DNA of 64,000 nucleotides, taken from positions 1-64,000 of the forward strand of contig JAJDAK010000074.1 in NCBI GenBank assembly GCA_029261895.1, in the 5' to 3' direction. The notes below the pieces were generated by a model that was not told where the DNA came from, ran no database searches, and worked only from the letters and a program-made list of their open reading frames with translations. Shown here one piece after another: positions 36,001-44,918 of the stretch (position 1 is its first letter; each line of letters starts with the position of its first letter). The translations under genes and the position numbers were made by a program. The stretch is from Deltaproteobacteria bacterium (GTDB lineage Bacteria > Myxococcota_A > UBA9160 > SZUA-336).

Positions 36001-36940
36001 GATCCCTCCTTGGATAACCTGCCGCCTCGGCGGGTTCGATATGAACAATGACACTCTCTGTTGGAAATCGTTCTCGGATCGCGCGCTCCACATCCGTTGC
36101 GATCTCATGCGACTCGACAGTGTTTAGGTCGGATGCAACAACAGCTACAATGTCGACGGCCGCGAGCGATCCGTACGCGCGTGATCGAACGCTTCGTACA
36201 CCCACAACCCCGCTCACTGTAAATACCGCCTCCATTAACGAGTTGGGGTCCAGAGCGGTTTCATCCACTAAAATCGGAATGCAGCGTCGAAAGAGACCGT
36301 AGGCAAGCACCAGAATTACAACCGCGACACCAAGCGCAGCGATCACATCAAACCACGGGTAACCTCGCGCAGCGGCTTGCCAACCCGCAATGACCACTAT
36401 GGTTGTCAATACATCGGCAAAGGTATGCCGGGCGTCTGCGCGCAAGATATCCGACTCAAGGCGCCGAGCCCACCGGGCTTGCCAGGTCGCGAGACTCGTA
36501 TTCACCGCAAGTACGCAGAGCATCAAGCCCAGCGCCCATTCCGTGTGAACGATTTCAGTCAAATCTCGTTGGATTGCTCTCATGCCAAGCTCAAAGGCCA
36601 AGACCGTAAGTAACATCGCCAGACCGAATACCGCGATGGTTTCGAACTTTCGGTGTCCATAAGGATGCTGGCCATCGGGCGGTTGCGCCGACAGTCGAAT
36701 CACCACCCACGCGACCCCGTTATTGGCTACATCCGTAAGCGAGTGGACAGCGTCTCCAAGAACCGCAACTGAACCCGTCGCAAGAGCCACGATCAACTTC
36801 AGCACGAGTACAGCAAGATTGGCCGATCCCTCGATCAGGATCACCCGTTGAACTTCACCGTCCCGAGACTTTGCTGTAATCGGAGTCAATGGGCGCACTT
36901 TCCCCTGCAGTGCATGGCCCGAGTCGACCGTTTCAGTCAT
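35990..36940 (-). CDS. Cation diffusion facilitator (CDF) family transporter
   Basis: 316 residues from ATG 36940. Six spans with the CDF metal-site pairs HSLTD (TM2: GDAVHSLTDVANNG) and HTFAD (TM5: DARHTFADVLTT), and a cytoplasmic ferredoxin-like domain with IPILVDE and VHIEP. It should export Zn2+, Fe2+ or another divalent cation against H+; the HSLTD/HTFAD set (His-Asp in both) is typical of Zn or mixed-metal members. The start overlaps the ybaK stop by eight bases; the 3' end overlaps usp. Confidence 0.9.
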   Translation of the reverse strand: MTETVDSGHALQGKVRPLTPITAKSRDGEVQRVILIEGSANLAVLVLKLIVALATGSVAVLGDAVHSLTDVANNGVAWVVIRLSAQPPDGQHPYGHRKFETIAVFGLAMLLTVLAFELGMRAIQRDLTEIVHTEWALGLMLCVLAVNTSLATWQARWARRLESDILRADARHTFADVLTTIVVIAGWQAAARGYPWFDVIAALGVAVVILVLAYGLFRRCIPILVDETALDPNSLMEAVFTVSGVVGVRSVRSRAYGSLAAVDIVAVVASDLNTVESHEIATDVERAIRERFPTESVIVHIEPAEAAGYPRRDRED

Positions 36941-37400
36941 GCCTCGCCAGCGGGACGACTTCAGGCTCCGCGAGCCGCGCGAAATCCGCATAGCCTATTC
37001 GTAGTGCTTCGCTATGGCTTCCCGCATTGAACGTGATTGCTTCATTCTCAGCGAGTGAAGGGCTCACATACACGGGCAGATCGTAGAGGTTTCCGAAAGG
37101 TGGCTCCGCGCCCAGTTCGCAGTCGCGACAGACGTTTTCAAATTCGAACTCCGTGGCAAGCCGAACTTCTACACCGAGCGATAGCGCTAGCTTTGTCTCA
37201 GAAACGAGCTGATCGGCCGGCAGGACAGCCATCGCTAGCTGGTCATCGACAAAGACGAACACAGTCTTAGCGAAAGCCTCTTTCGGTGTATGCGTATCCC
37301 ACGCGGTCTGGCCGGCTGTGTGATCCGTATGGTGGTGAATCAGTTCGAACTTCACGCCTTCGTCGTCTAAATAGCTCATCAGTCTGTCCGTGCCCGACAT
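36933..37400 (-). CDS. YbaK/ProX-domain aminoacyl-tRNA deacylase-like protein
   Basis: 155 residues from ATG 37400 (AGAGGAAA upstream); a longer upstream frame is discarded because it crosses the sigma-54 promoter. YbaK fold marks: FELIHHHTDHTA, FAKTVFVFVDDQLAMAVLPADQLV, GAEPPFGNLYDLPVYVSPSL and ITFNAGSHSEALRI. Such proteins hydrolyse mischarged aminoacyl-tRNAs or their analogues. First gene of the four-gene coupled operon ybaK-cdf-usp-cytochrome, driven by the sigma-54 site at 37445. Confidence 0.88.
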   Translation of the reverse strand: MSGTDRLMSYLDDEGVKFELIHHHTDHTAGQTAWDTHTPKEAFAKTVFVFVDDQLAMAVLPADQLVSETKLALSLGVEVRLATEFEFENVCRDCELGAEPPFGNLYDLPVYVSPSLAENEAITFNAGSHSEALRIGYADFARLAEPEVVPLARHD

Positions 37401-37429
37401 AGTCGATTTCCTCTTCCGTCTAGATTTAG

Positions 37430-37445
37430 AGCAAGAGCCATGCCA
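37430..37445 (-). promoter_or_regulatory. Sigma-54 promoter for ybaK-cdf-usp-cyt
   Basis: Minus strand TGGCATGGCTCTTGCT: perfect -24 (TGGCAT variant) and perfect TTGCT -12, GG-N10-GC. Start predicted near 37419, 19 bases before the ATG at 37400. Confidence 0.8.
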
Positions 37446-37571
37446 CGCTCGAGGACAGCGAATCGAGACAAACCGCACAAATATCGCTGATCGGCGAGAC
37501 AGAGATTCACAGTGCGCGGCAACTTGAGGCACTTCGCTACGTTCGCGCGAACAAAGAACTCGCGACGGGGT

Positions 37572-37587
37572 CGGCATGGTTCATGCT
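37572..37587 (+). promoter_or_regulatory. Sigma-54 promoter for the cyt-ompA operon
   Basis: CGGCATGGTTCATGCT with correct spacing and ATGCT as -12 (one mismatch). It diverges from the ybaK promoter with about 126 bases between, a gap that also holds GCGAGACA (37494-37501) and TCGAGACA (37463-37470), possible shared activator half-sites. Confidence 0.65.
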
Positions 37588-37622
37588 TTTAGACAACGTG
37601 TGGAATGTAGAGGAGAACGAAC

Positions 37623-38078
37623 ATGGATGGATGGGGGCTCAAGCGGAGCGCGATTTTCGCGGGAGTTGCGACAAGTTTCATCATGGCCTGCGGTTCAATG
37701 CATGAGCCTGGACCCGTTGAAATGAAACTCGACCCGCAGATGGACGGCCGTGCCTTGTACCTCGATGCGTGTGCGATATGCCACGGGGCCGGTGGTCGAG
37801 GAGATGGGCCGATCGCGTTGGAGCTTAAAACCCAACCCCCTGATCTCACCCGAATCGCTGCCCGACGCGGTGGCGAGTTCAACATCGCCGAGTTACGCGA
37901 GGTCATCGACGGTCGGATTGAGGTACGGGCTCACGGATCGCGTGAAATGCCCGTATGGGGCGAGCGTTTCGGCCAGCAGCGAAACCGAGGCGCGAATCGC
38001 GAAGCACAACCCCGAACGATGACACGACGTATCGTCGACTACATCGAATCCATTCAACGCTATGGCGAAAGGAACTAA
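37623..38078 (+). CDS. Cytochrome c lipoprotein (mono-haem)
   Basis: 151 residues; ATG with GAGGAGA upstream. Lipobox-like FIMACG ends the signal sequence, so it is probably lipid-anchored. Haem motif CAICH with GRGDGPIALELKTQPPDL after it and SREMPVWG as the likely distal Met region. It is a clear relative of the cytochrome at 35521, on the far side of the divergent ybaK operon. It would shuttle electrons in the periplasm. Followed one base later by the OmpA-type lipoprotein. Confidence 0.88.
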   Translation: MDGWGLKRSAIFAGVATSFIMACGSMHEPGPVEMKLDPQMDGRALYLDACAICHGAGGRGDGPIALELKTQPPDLTRIAARRGGEFNIAELREVIDGRIEVRAHGSREMPVWGERFGQQRNRGANREAQPRTMTRRIVDYIESIQRYGERN

Positions 38079-38079
38079 G

Positions 38080-38745
38080 GTGCTTCGATACCCGATCGCC
38101 GCCATCGCGGCGCTTCTGATGTGCTCCGCTTGTGTCACCCGTTCAAGTTACAACGCGGCTTTGACTGAGCGCGATACGTACCGCGAACAGTTGGAGTCAC
38201 TCACACGCGACGACGAAGACACAACCCAGGCACTGGAAATGCGTTCCCAACTACTATCGCTACGGGAAGAAGAGCTCGCAGAACTAAAACGTACACGGGA
38301 GGCGCTCGAAACTAAACTCGCTAGCGAAATTGCGAGCGGAGAGATTCGCCTGGTCCAAATGCGCGACGGCTTAAGCGTTGAGCTTTCGGAGGACATTCTC
38401 TTCCCAAGCGGATCCGCCGAACTGGATGGACGAGGTCGCAAGGCTCTCCTGCAGGTCGCGGGTGAACTCGCAAACAATTCTTACGGCATCGCGGTTCGCG
38501 GGCATACCGACAATGTACCGATCGGCCCGCGGCTGGTGCCTGTGTACCCGTCAAACTGGGAGCTCGCAGCCGCTCGCGCAAGTCGAGTTGTTCGGCTGTT
38601 CTTAGAGGTGGGGATTGATGTTGGTCGTCTGTCTGCGGTCTCGTATGCCGACCGTCACCCCGTTGCCTCAAACGATGACGCAACGGGTCGCGCGCGTAAT
38701 CGTCGTATCGACATTCGCATCCGCCCGGTTACGATCGCAGAATAG
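38080..38745 (+). CDS. OmpA/MotB-domain lipoprotein
   Basis: 221 residues from the GTG at 38080, which has AAAGGAA six bases before it; an ATG at 38062 inside the cytochrome gene has no site. Lipobox LLMCSAC, a coiled-coil stretch (about 20-85: EQLESLTRDDEDTTQALEM...), then an OmpA C-terminal peptidoglycan-binding domain with RGHTDNVPI, SNWELAAARA and GRARNRRIDI. It links the outer membrane to the cell wall. Its last bases overlap the convergent Ca2+-type ATPase gene. Confidence 0.92.
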   Translation: MLRYPIAAIAALLMCSACVTRSSYNAALTERDTYREQLESLTRDDEDTTQALEMRSQLLSLREEELAELKRTREALETKLASEIASGEIRLVQMRDGLSVELSEDILFPSGSAELDGRGRKALLQVAGELANNSYGIAVRGHTDNVPIGPRLVPVYPSNWELAAARASRVVRLFLEVGIDVGRLSAVSYADRHPVASNDDATGRARNRRIDIRIRPVTIAE

Positions 38746-41431
38746 TCATTGACGGGTCGTGATCTGGTTGCCTAGATCTGAACCACTTCCACAGTTCAGG
38801 AACCAGAACAACGGGTACGGCGAAGACCACGATCATCACCCAGTCACTCCAAGCCAGCGGTACGGTGTGAAGCGTTCGTTGGAGGAACGGGGTGTATACC
38901 GCACAAACTTGAAGGCCGACCGTTCCGAGCCAAGCTGCGACCACCCAAGGATTCGATAAGAATCCGATCTTATGCAACGGGTTCGCAAGCGAGCGAAAGT
39001 TAAACACATTGGCTTTCTCCAGCACGATGATTCCCGTGAATGCAATTGTCTGGGCCCAGATCAAGTCCTCTGTCCGCGCGCCACCCAGGGACCGATGAAA
39101 AAGCCAAAGCGTTGCTGCGGCGATGTACGATCCCAGGCAGAGAACCATGAGAAGCCCACCTCGATCCAAAATCGCCCCGGCGGTCGCCCGCGGTGGGCGC
39201 TGCATTACGCCCCGCTCCGCCGGTTCAAGACCGAGCGAAACCGCCGTCACGCCATCGGTAACAAGATTCATCCAGAGAATTTGGACCGGTAGCAAAATGA
39301 GTGGCCCACCCAGCAAGATGTTCACGAAAATCGCGAGTACCTCACCGGTATTGGATGACAGCAGATAGCGAACGAATTTGCGAATGTTGTCGTACTGACG
39401 CCGCCCCTCCTCGATCGCACCCACGATCGAAGCGAAGTTATCATCGGTCAGTACCATATCGGATGCACCCCTGGCCACGTCGGTCCCACGAACACCCATC
39501 GCGATGCCGATATCCGCGCGCTTGAGCGCAGGTGCATCGTTTACACCATCGCCCGTCATGCCCACGACATGACCGAGTTTCTGCAACAACGTCACGATAC
39601 GAAGTTTGTGCTCGGGCGTAGTTCGTGCAAACACCGCATTGTCAGCTATAGCGCTTTCAAGCTCAACATCGTTAAGCGTCTCAAGCTCGGTGCCAAGCAC
39701 GGCGCGCATCGCGGGTAGGTCTATTTGGCGAGCGATCGCGAGAGCCGTCGCAGGTGCATCGCCGGTAATCATCAATACGCGAATTCCTGCGCCCTGAGCG
39801 ACCCGAATCGCGTCCGGAACATCAACGCGTGGTGGATCAATGATGCCGACGGCGCCGAGCAACGTAAGCTCCGATTCTACTTCTTTCTCGTTCAAAGGAA
39901 TGTCGTCTGGGAGATCGCGACGTGCCAATGCCAGGGTTCGAAGGCCATCGACTGCGAGCGCTTCACACGCAGCTAAGAATTCTCGGCGATCTTCGTCGGT
40001 GAGCGCGCGTTCCTCTTCCCCACACCGGATTCGCGTGCATAGATCAATCAAGATCTCGGGAGCACCCTTCATATGAGCAACCCGCGCAGATTCTTCCTGA
40101 CGAACAATCGTCATTCGCTTACGCGTGGAATTGAAAGAAAACTCAGTCAACGCGGGACCGAGATGGCCGGGATCGAGCCAGGCTTTATAGGCGGCGATCA
40201 CCAGCGACGCCTCGGTGGGTTCGCCCCGCTGGCACCATTCCCCGCCCACTTTTGATACACGCGCGTGATTGCACGCAAGCCCAGTTTTCAGTAGCACAAG
40301 CAAATCGGAACGCTCCCGATAGTCGATACGTTTTCCGCCCACTTCGAAGTGTCCCGCAGGGTCGTACCCCACCCCGGTGGTCGCAACCTGCCCCGCAGGC
40401 AACCAAATCTGGCTAACCGTCATTTCGTTTTCTGTCAACGTTCCCGTCTTGTCGGTACAAATCACCGTCGCTGCGCCGAGAGTTTCCGCAGCGGGCAGTC
40501 GCCGAAGCAATGCCTTGCGTTTCACCATCGTGCGTATGCCCAGGGCCAAAGTGATGGTGACAACCGCCGGCAACCCTTCTGGTACAACGGCGACAGCAAG
40601 CGAGACGCCCGTCATGAACATTTCAATCAGTGGTTTTCCCATCAACCAGCCCACGATACCGACCGCGGTCGCGACGACGATCGAGAGAATCCCGAGTTGC
40701 ATTCCAAGCTTTGCCAATCGCCGTTGGAGTGGGGACGTCTCCTCACGAATCTCATGACTCATCTGCGCGATATGGCCAAACTTTGTGCTCAGCCCGGTGG
40801 CTACGACCAGGCCATGCGCCCAACCGTTCACAACGGCGGTACCCATCCAAGCCATTGAGGTTTGGTTTGCTAAATCCGCATCGCGCGCGACGGGGTCTGT
40901 ATCCTTAACAACGGGCAGAGACTCCCCGGTGAGTGCCGACTCATCCACGCGTAGATTGATCGCCTCGGTCAGGCGCAGATCGGCTGGAATGCGGTCACCG
41001 ATTTCGAGCAGGACCAAATCCCCCGGTACAAGATCGCGCGCGTCAATTTCGGTTTCATCGCCAGCGCGCATAACTTTACAGCGCGGTGCCAGCATACGCC
41101 GAAGCGCCGTCACTGCGCGTTCCGCTTTCCACTCCTGAGCAAAGCCGAGGCCACCGTTTAGAACAACGATCGCGAGGATGGTGAGGGAATCACGGGTCTC
41201 GCCGATCGCGAATGCAGCAACCGCTGCAAGAACCAGAATACCGATCAATACATCGGTAAATTGGCGTGCAAGAACCCGATACCATGGATTCTCAAAGCTG
41301 ACTTCAAGAACGTTTGCGCCAAACTCAGCTAGTCGGGCTTGGGCGGTCTTGAAATCAAGACCTTCCTGCGCATGCGTCGCCCATCGCTGCGCGACTTCTT
41401 CGCTCGGCAACGCGTGCCATTGCTGAACCAT
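38729..41431 (-). CDS. P-type (type IIA-like) cation ATPase, probable Ca2+ transporter
   Basis: 900 residues from ATG 41431 (MVQQWHALPSEEVAQ, as usual in the family; upstream TTG/ATG starts at 41473/41464 also open). Marks: N-terminal cation_ATPase_N domain, TGES, TM4 VPEGLPAVVT, phosphorylation site [25 protein letters not shown] and a TM6 MNLVTDG motif. This set is typical of SERCA/PMCA-like Ca2+ pumps and of mycobacterial CtpF. It follows hsp20 by 72 bases on the same strand, so it probably shares the sigma-54 promoter at 42058. Ion specificity is inferred. Confidence 0.92.
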   Translation of the reverse strand: MVQQWHALPSEEVAQRWATHAQEGLDFKTAQARLAEFGANVLEVSFENPWYRVLARQFTDVLIGILVLAAVAAFAIGETRDSLTILAIVVLNGGLGFAQEWKAERAVTALRRMLAPRCKVMRAGDETEIDARDLVPGDLVLLEIGDRIPADLRLTEAINLRVDESALTGESLPVVKDTDPVARDADLANQTSMAWMGTAVVNGWAHGLVVATGLSTKFGHIAQMSHEIREETSPLQRRLAKLGMQLGILSIVVATAVGIVGWLMGKPLIEMFMTGVSLAVAVVPEGLPAVVTITLALGIRTMVKRKALLRRLPAAETLGAATVICTDKTGTLTENEMTVSQIWLPAGQVATTGVGYDPAGHFEVGGKRIDYRERSDLLVLLKTGLACNHARVSKVGGEWCQRGEPTEASLVIAAYKAWLDPGHLGPALTEFSFNSTRKRMTIVRQEESARVAHMKGAPEILIDLCTRIRCGEEERALTDEDRREFLAACEALAVDGLRTLALARRDLPDDIPLNEKEVESELTLLGAVGIIDPPRVDVPDAIRVAQGAGIRVLMITGDAPATALAIARQIDLPAMRAVLGTELETLNDVELESAIADNAVFARTTPEHKLRIVTLLQKLGHVVGMTGDGVNDAPALKRADIGIAMGVRGTDVARGASDMVLTDDNFASIVGAIEEGRRQYDNIRKFVRYLLSSNTGEVLAIFVNILLGGPLILLPVQILWMNLVTDGVTAVSLGLEPAERGVMQRPPRATAGAILDRGGLLMVLCLGSYIAAATLWLFHRSLGGARTEDLIWAQTIAFTGIIVLEKANVFNFRSLANPLHKIGFLSNPWVVAAWLGTVGLQVCAVYTPFLQRTLHTVPLAWSDWVMIVVFAVPVVLVPELWKWFRSRQPDHDPSMTILRS

Positions 41432-41503
41432 GCTAACGCCCGGCGGCGTTCGATTCGAACCCATGCGTTTCAAGATTCTGAATTCGGCCGCCGGAAACGG
41501 GCC

Positions 41504-41959
41504 CTAGCCCTTCAGTGCAATTTGCTTCGCCTTGGTCTCGGGACGCTTCGCGATGCCAACGTTCAACACTCCGTCCCTAAACTCCGCCGTTACGTGGTCA
41601 GCATCAGCATCTTGGGGGAGCAAGATACTGCGTGAAAACGCGCCGTACGTGCACTCTAGACGTCGACCTTTTTCAAGTTTCTCGTCGCGGCGTTCTTTCT
41701 TTTCGCCGCGCAGATTAAGTACACGGTCTTCGATCTCGACGGTGATATCGTCTTTCGACACACCCGGCAGTTCCGCACGCACTTGATACTTGTCTTCGTT
41801 CTCGGTGATATCGATTTTCGGAGCGACAACTCCGTTGCCCCGCGGCCAGTCCGCCAAGAGCTCTTCTATCTGCCGAAATGGCTCCCACCCCTTCCGGATA
41901 TCTAGCTCCGAGAAGAATGGGTCGCGACCCACAAGAGACCGTTCAGATCGTTCGCTCAT
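41504..41959 (-). CDS. Small heat-shock protein (Hsp20/alpha-crystallin)
   Basis: 151 residues from ATG 41959, preceded by GGAGGAA. The alpha-crystallin domain is complete: PKIDITENEDKYQVRAELPG, DDITVEIEDRVLNLRGEKK and the C-terminal strand DGVLNVGIAKRPE; no clear IXI tail except QIALKG. It is an ATP-independent holdase that oligomerises. It leads an operon with the Ca2+-type ATPase and is under a perfect-looking sigma-54 promoter, instead of the usual sigma-32 or HrcA control. Confidence 0.94.
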   Translation of the reverse strand: MSERSERSLVGRDPFFSELDIRKGWEPFRQIEELLADWPRGNGVVAPKIDITENEDKYQVRAELPGVSKDDITVEIEDRVLNLRGEKKERRDEKLEKGRRLECTYGAFSRSILLPQDADADHVTAEFRDGVLNVGIAKRPETKAKQIALKG

Positions 41960-42042
41960 TATCTTATTCCTCCGAAGGTTGTTTCGATTGTTTGATGCTG
42001 CACATGTTCGCGCATAACTTCGTCCTACCACCCAAGAGACAA

Positions 42043-42058
42043 AGCAGAGATCGTGCCA
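42043..42058 (-). promoter_or_regulatory. Sigma-54 promoter for hsp20 and the Ca2+-type ATPase
   Basis: Minus strand TGGCACGATCTCTGCT: full -24, GG-N10-GC, -12 with one mismatch (CTGCT). Start near 42031, leaving a 72-base leader to the ATG at 41959. The rest of the 266-base gap up to the gene at 42226 contains nothing else I recognise. Confidence 0.75.
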
Positions 42059-42225
42059 ACACGCGCCATTGGGTCCGTGAAACGATGAGCCGGCTTAATG
42101 CCAGCATTTCCTACTCCGGCACCAGAAACCTGAACTCAAGAAACTCCTCTTTCCGTGCATGGACACCACGACTTGAGGCACAGAACCACGTTACTGCCGT
42201 CATTCCCCAACATAGCCGTTGGGAG

Positions 42226-44205
42226 TTATAGTCCGAATGGATAGGTATCGGGTACACCTTCGAGCACCCGTGTATCTAGCGGCCGGACGGCTTCGGTTTC
42301 ATCGAACCAAATGTATTCATCGAATTGTCGTGGGAGTACCGCCTGGAAATAATGGCTCGCGAGCTCGGTTTCCGGACGGTAAATTACGCCGATCGCGCGC
42401 TCGAGACGTGGCTCGCGAAGTTCTTGATGAAGCTGTGGTGAGAAAGAGTGGCGTAGGGGCAATAGGAACGCCGCGAGACCCGTTTGGTGACAGAGCTGTT
42501 CGTAACTCTTCTCATGGGATGGCCGCACGGTCTTGACTTCCATGGGTCCGCCCCAATTTGAGGCTGCCGCGACCGTCCCATGGTCGGTACCGAAACCAAT
42601 GCTATAGACCTGATCGCCCAGCCAGCGACGGCAGAGTTCTCCAACGTTGAACTCACCCCGTGCGGACATTTCCGTAGCGCGTGCATCCCCGATATGTGAA
42701 TTGTGTTCCCAGACGACCGCCTTACTTGCTGGACCAGCGGTTTCGAGCAGTACCCGCAACGTGTCGAACATATGTCGATCTCGGAGATTCCAAGATTCGT
42801 GAGAGCCGTAGTACATGCTGCGATAGTACGCCTCTGCATTTGCGACCAAACGTGCGTTCTGTATGGCATCCCAGAAGTGTTCGTCATCTTGTTTCTCAAG
42901 CTCAAATCGCTTGGACAGCAGCTCTTCGAGCATCTGAACCACTCCCGATTCACAGGACTGATAGTGACCACGCAACGCAGCGTGTCCATACGCCGCGGGA
43001 TCGCTTTGCCAGGGCGTCAGGCATGCATAACGTTGACGCGCCACGTTTGCAGCCGTTGGGTCAACGCTGTCTAGATAACGAAGTACCTCTGCAATCGACG
43101 TGTACAGCGCATACAGGTCCAAGCCTGCGAAGCGAACGCGGCGATCCTGGGGAATCTTCGCGTTGTGCTGATGCAACCAATCGACAAACGCCATAACATC
43201 GAGATTCCGCCACATCCACGTCGGAAAGCGCGCAAAAGCCTGCCACTCGCTCGGTGGCACGTTACGGTCTCTGACATAGTGATCGATACGAGCCGCGTCT
43301 GGCCAGTCGGCCTCCACCGCGACGATGTTGAAAGACTTTCGCCGAATCAGCTCTTGGGTAATCCGCGCCCGCATCGCGTAGAACTCTGATGTGCCATGGG
43401 ATGCTTCTCCAAGCAAGACAACGCGAGCGTCGCCAATGCGTTCAATCAGTCCGTCCAGATTAACATCGGTGATGTTCGTAAAAGCTTCCGCATGCTGGAC
43501 GATTTGATCTACGATCGCGGAACGGACCCGTGGCGTTGTCGGTACTTCTTTTTCTGCGTGCCATCCTTCTTCGCCGACCAGCGGCACAAAGCGGACTTCC
43601 GCCAGTTCTTCTGTCTCAAACGCGCTAGGCCCGGTTCGTGTAATCCGAAGCAGTTTCTGTAGGCCGACTGTGGGTCCAGTGGGGATTACAAGCCGGCCAC
43701 CAAGCTTAAGTTGATCTCGCAACGCATCTGGCACGATGGGCCCACCCGCCGCAACAATGATCGCATCAAACGGTGCCTTATTGGGCCACCCAAGTGTTCC
43801 ATCGCCACAACGAACCTGCACATTCGTATAGCCATCCTCCCCCAATCGCTTTTCCGCAGTGCGTGCAAGGGACTCATGTCGTTCGATTGTGTAGACCTCA
43901 GTCGCAATCTCTGCGAGTACGGCGGCTGCGTATCCGGATCCTGTTCCGATTTCGAGTACGCGCTCATGGCCCTCGAGACGAAGCGCTTCGACCATGAACG
44001 CGACGATATAAGGCTGAGAGATCGTCTGTTCTTCTTCGATCGGCAGTGGAGTGTCGGAGTATGCGAACTCGCCAAGATACGATGGAACATAACCTTCGCG
44101 GCGCACCTTTCCCACGGCTTGCAGCACCGCGGGTGAGCGCACGCCGCGGGCCATGATCTGTTTTTCGACCATGCGTTGACGTTCGTGGTGCTTGCTGTCT
44201 GTCAT
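42226..44205 (-). CDS. Fusion of protein-L-isoaspartate methyltransferase and erythromycin-esterase domain
   Basis: 659 residues. Residues 1-225 are a PCMT domain (MVEKQIMARGVRSPAVLQAV, TISQPYIVAFMVEAL, VLEIGTGSGYAAAVLAEI, DAIIVAAGG), which repairs isoaspartyl residues with SAM. Residues ~240-659 are an Ere-type domain (VVLLGEASHGTSEFYAMRARIT, VAVEADWPDA, WMWRN, VWEHNSHIGDARATEM, SIGFGTDHG) with the conserved Glu and His residues; members outside antibiotic resistance have unknown substrates. It lies 30 bases behind the gene at 44236, so it is likely in the 44646 sigma-54 operon. Weak ribosome-binding site. Confidence 0.92.
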   Translation of the reverse strand: MTDSKHHERQRMVEKQIMARGVRSPAVLQAVGKVRREGYVPSYLGEFAYSDTPLPIEEEQTISQPYIVAFMVEALRLEGHERVLEIGTGSGYAAAVLAEIATEVYTIERHESLARTAEKRLGEDGYTNVQVRCGDGTLGWPNKAPFDAIIVAAGGPIVPDALRDQLKLGGRLVIPTGPTVGLQKLLRITRTGPSAFETEELAEVRFVPLVGEEGWHAEKEVPTTPRVRSAIVDQIVQHAEAFTNITDVNLDGLIERIGDARVVLLGEASHGTSEFYAMRARITQELIRRKSFNIVAVEADWPDAARIDHYVRDRNVPPSEWQAFARFPTWMWRNLDVMAFVDWLHQHNAKIPQDRRVRFAGLDLYALYTSIAEVLRYLDSVDPTAANVARQRYACLTPWQSDPAAYGHAALRGHYQSCESGVVQMLEELLSKRFELEKQDDEHFWDAIQNARLVANAEAYYRSMYYGSHESWNLRDRHMFDTLRVLLETAGPASKAVVWEHNSHIGDARATEMSARGEFNVGELCRRWLGDQVYSIGFGTDHGTVAAASNWGGPMEVKTVRPSHEKSYEQLCHQTGLAAFLLPLRHSFSPQLHQELREPRLERAIGVIYRPETELASHYFQAVLPRQFDEYIWFDETEAVRPLDTRVLEGVPDTYPFGL

Positions 44206-44235
44206 TTCCGATCCATTGTCGACGAGAAGAGAGCG

Positions 44236-44646
44236 CTAAATACCGCTGCCATTCGACTCCGCTTGGGGCTTGGAACGCGAAGAAGTTTTTCGTTTGCGCT
44301 GCTTTTTTGGCGGCTCCACTGCCTTTTCCAATTTGCGAAGCAACGCTGCAGTTTCCTGCCGACCCTTGGTGGTCAGCTTACGCCACTCACGTTCGCCCTT
44401 TGCTTCAAGCTGTCCGAGCTCATGACTCGCCTTGCGAAGCAAGCGCGTGAACTTCCTACGGTAGCGCGCTTCCGCGCGTTCGATCTGCCGCTCAAGCGCC
44501 GTGAGGCGTGAACTCACCGAACGTGAAAACTGCTTCAGGGTCTGAGGTAGTTCATCGGTAACCCGCTTCACCGTCCGTCGGGATCCCGCACGAGTTTTCT
44601 TGCGGGAAGAACTGCGCTTCTGAGCTGTACTGCTTCGCTGTGCCAT
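44236..44646 (-). CDS. Small lysine/arginine-rich coiled-coil protein
   Basis: 136 residues from ATG 44646, with GAGGAGA at good spacing. Strongly basic ends (SSRKKTRAGSRRTVKR, KKQRKRKTSSRS) flank a helical heptad-rich centre (TALERQIERAEARYRRK, HELGQLEAKGEREWRKL). Composition resembles histone-H1-like or AlgP-like nucleoid proteins, but no definite family. A protein that compacts DNA in non-growing cells would fit the setting; this is inference. First gene behind the sigma-54 site at 44742. Confidence 0.7.
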   Translation of the reverse strand: MAQRSSTAQKRSSSRKKTRAGSRRTVKRVTDELPQTLKQFSRSVSSRLTALERQIERAEARYRRKFTRLLRKASHELGQLEAKGEREWRKLTTKGRQETAALLRKLEKAVEPPKKQRKRKTSSRSKPQAESNGSGI

Positions 44647-44726
44647 TTTCCGATCTCCTCGTGCTGGTTGAACAAAGTAGGCTCGCCGACTTGGCTTACC
44701 CCGAACCAGCTGTACCGGATGACAAA

Positions 44727-44742
44727 CGCAACAATCGTGCCG
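44727..44742 (-). promoter_or_regulatory. Sigma-54 promoter for the basic protein and PCMT-Ere genes
   Basis: Minus strand CGGCACGATTGTTGCG has GGCACG, GG-N10-GC and TTGC all intact. It is 80 bases upstream of the ATG at 44646. Confidence 0.75.
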
Positions 44743-44858
44743 GCTCTCGTGCTTGAGGCTGCGGGCTCTTTTCTGAACTGAATGAGAAAATTTGCCACGC
44801 TTGACGGGGGTTCGAGTCATTCGACCACATGCTTTGACCTCAATACACATCCAACACT

Positions 44859-44874
44859 GGGACCGCTCCTTGCA
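44859..44874 (+). promoter_or_regulatory. Sigma-54 promoter for the 44919 operon
   Basis: GGGACCGCTCCTTGCA: complete TTGCA, right spacing, -24 with GGGACC in place of TGGCAC. Start near 44885, about 34 bases before the GTG at 44919. It is divergent from the site at 44742 with 116 bases between. Confidence 0.62.
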
Positions 44875-44918
44875 ATAATCTGAGTCTGGCTTGTCAAATC
44901 GCCACAAGGAGACAATGC

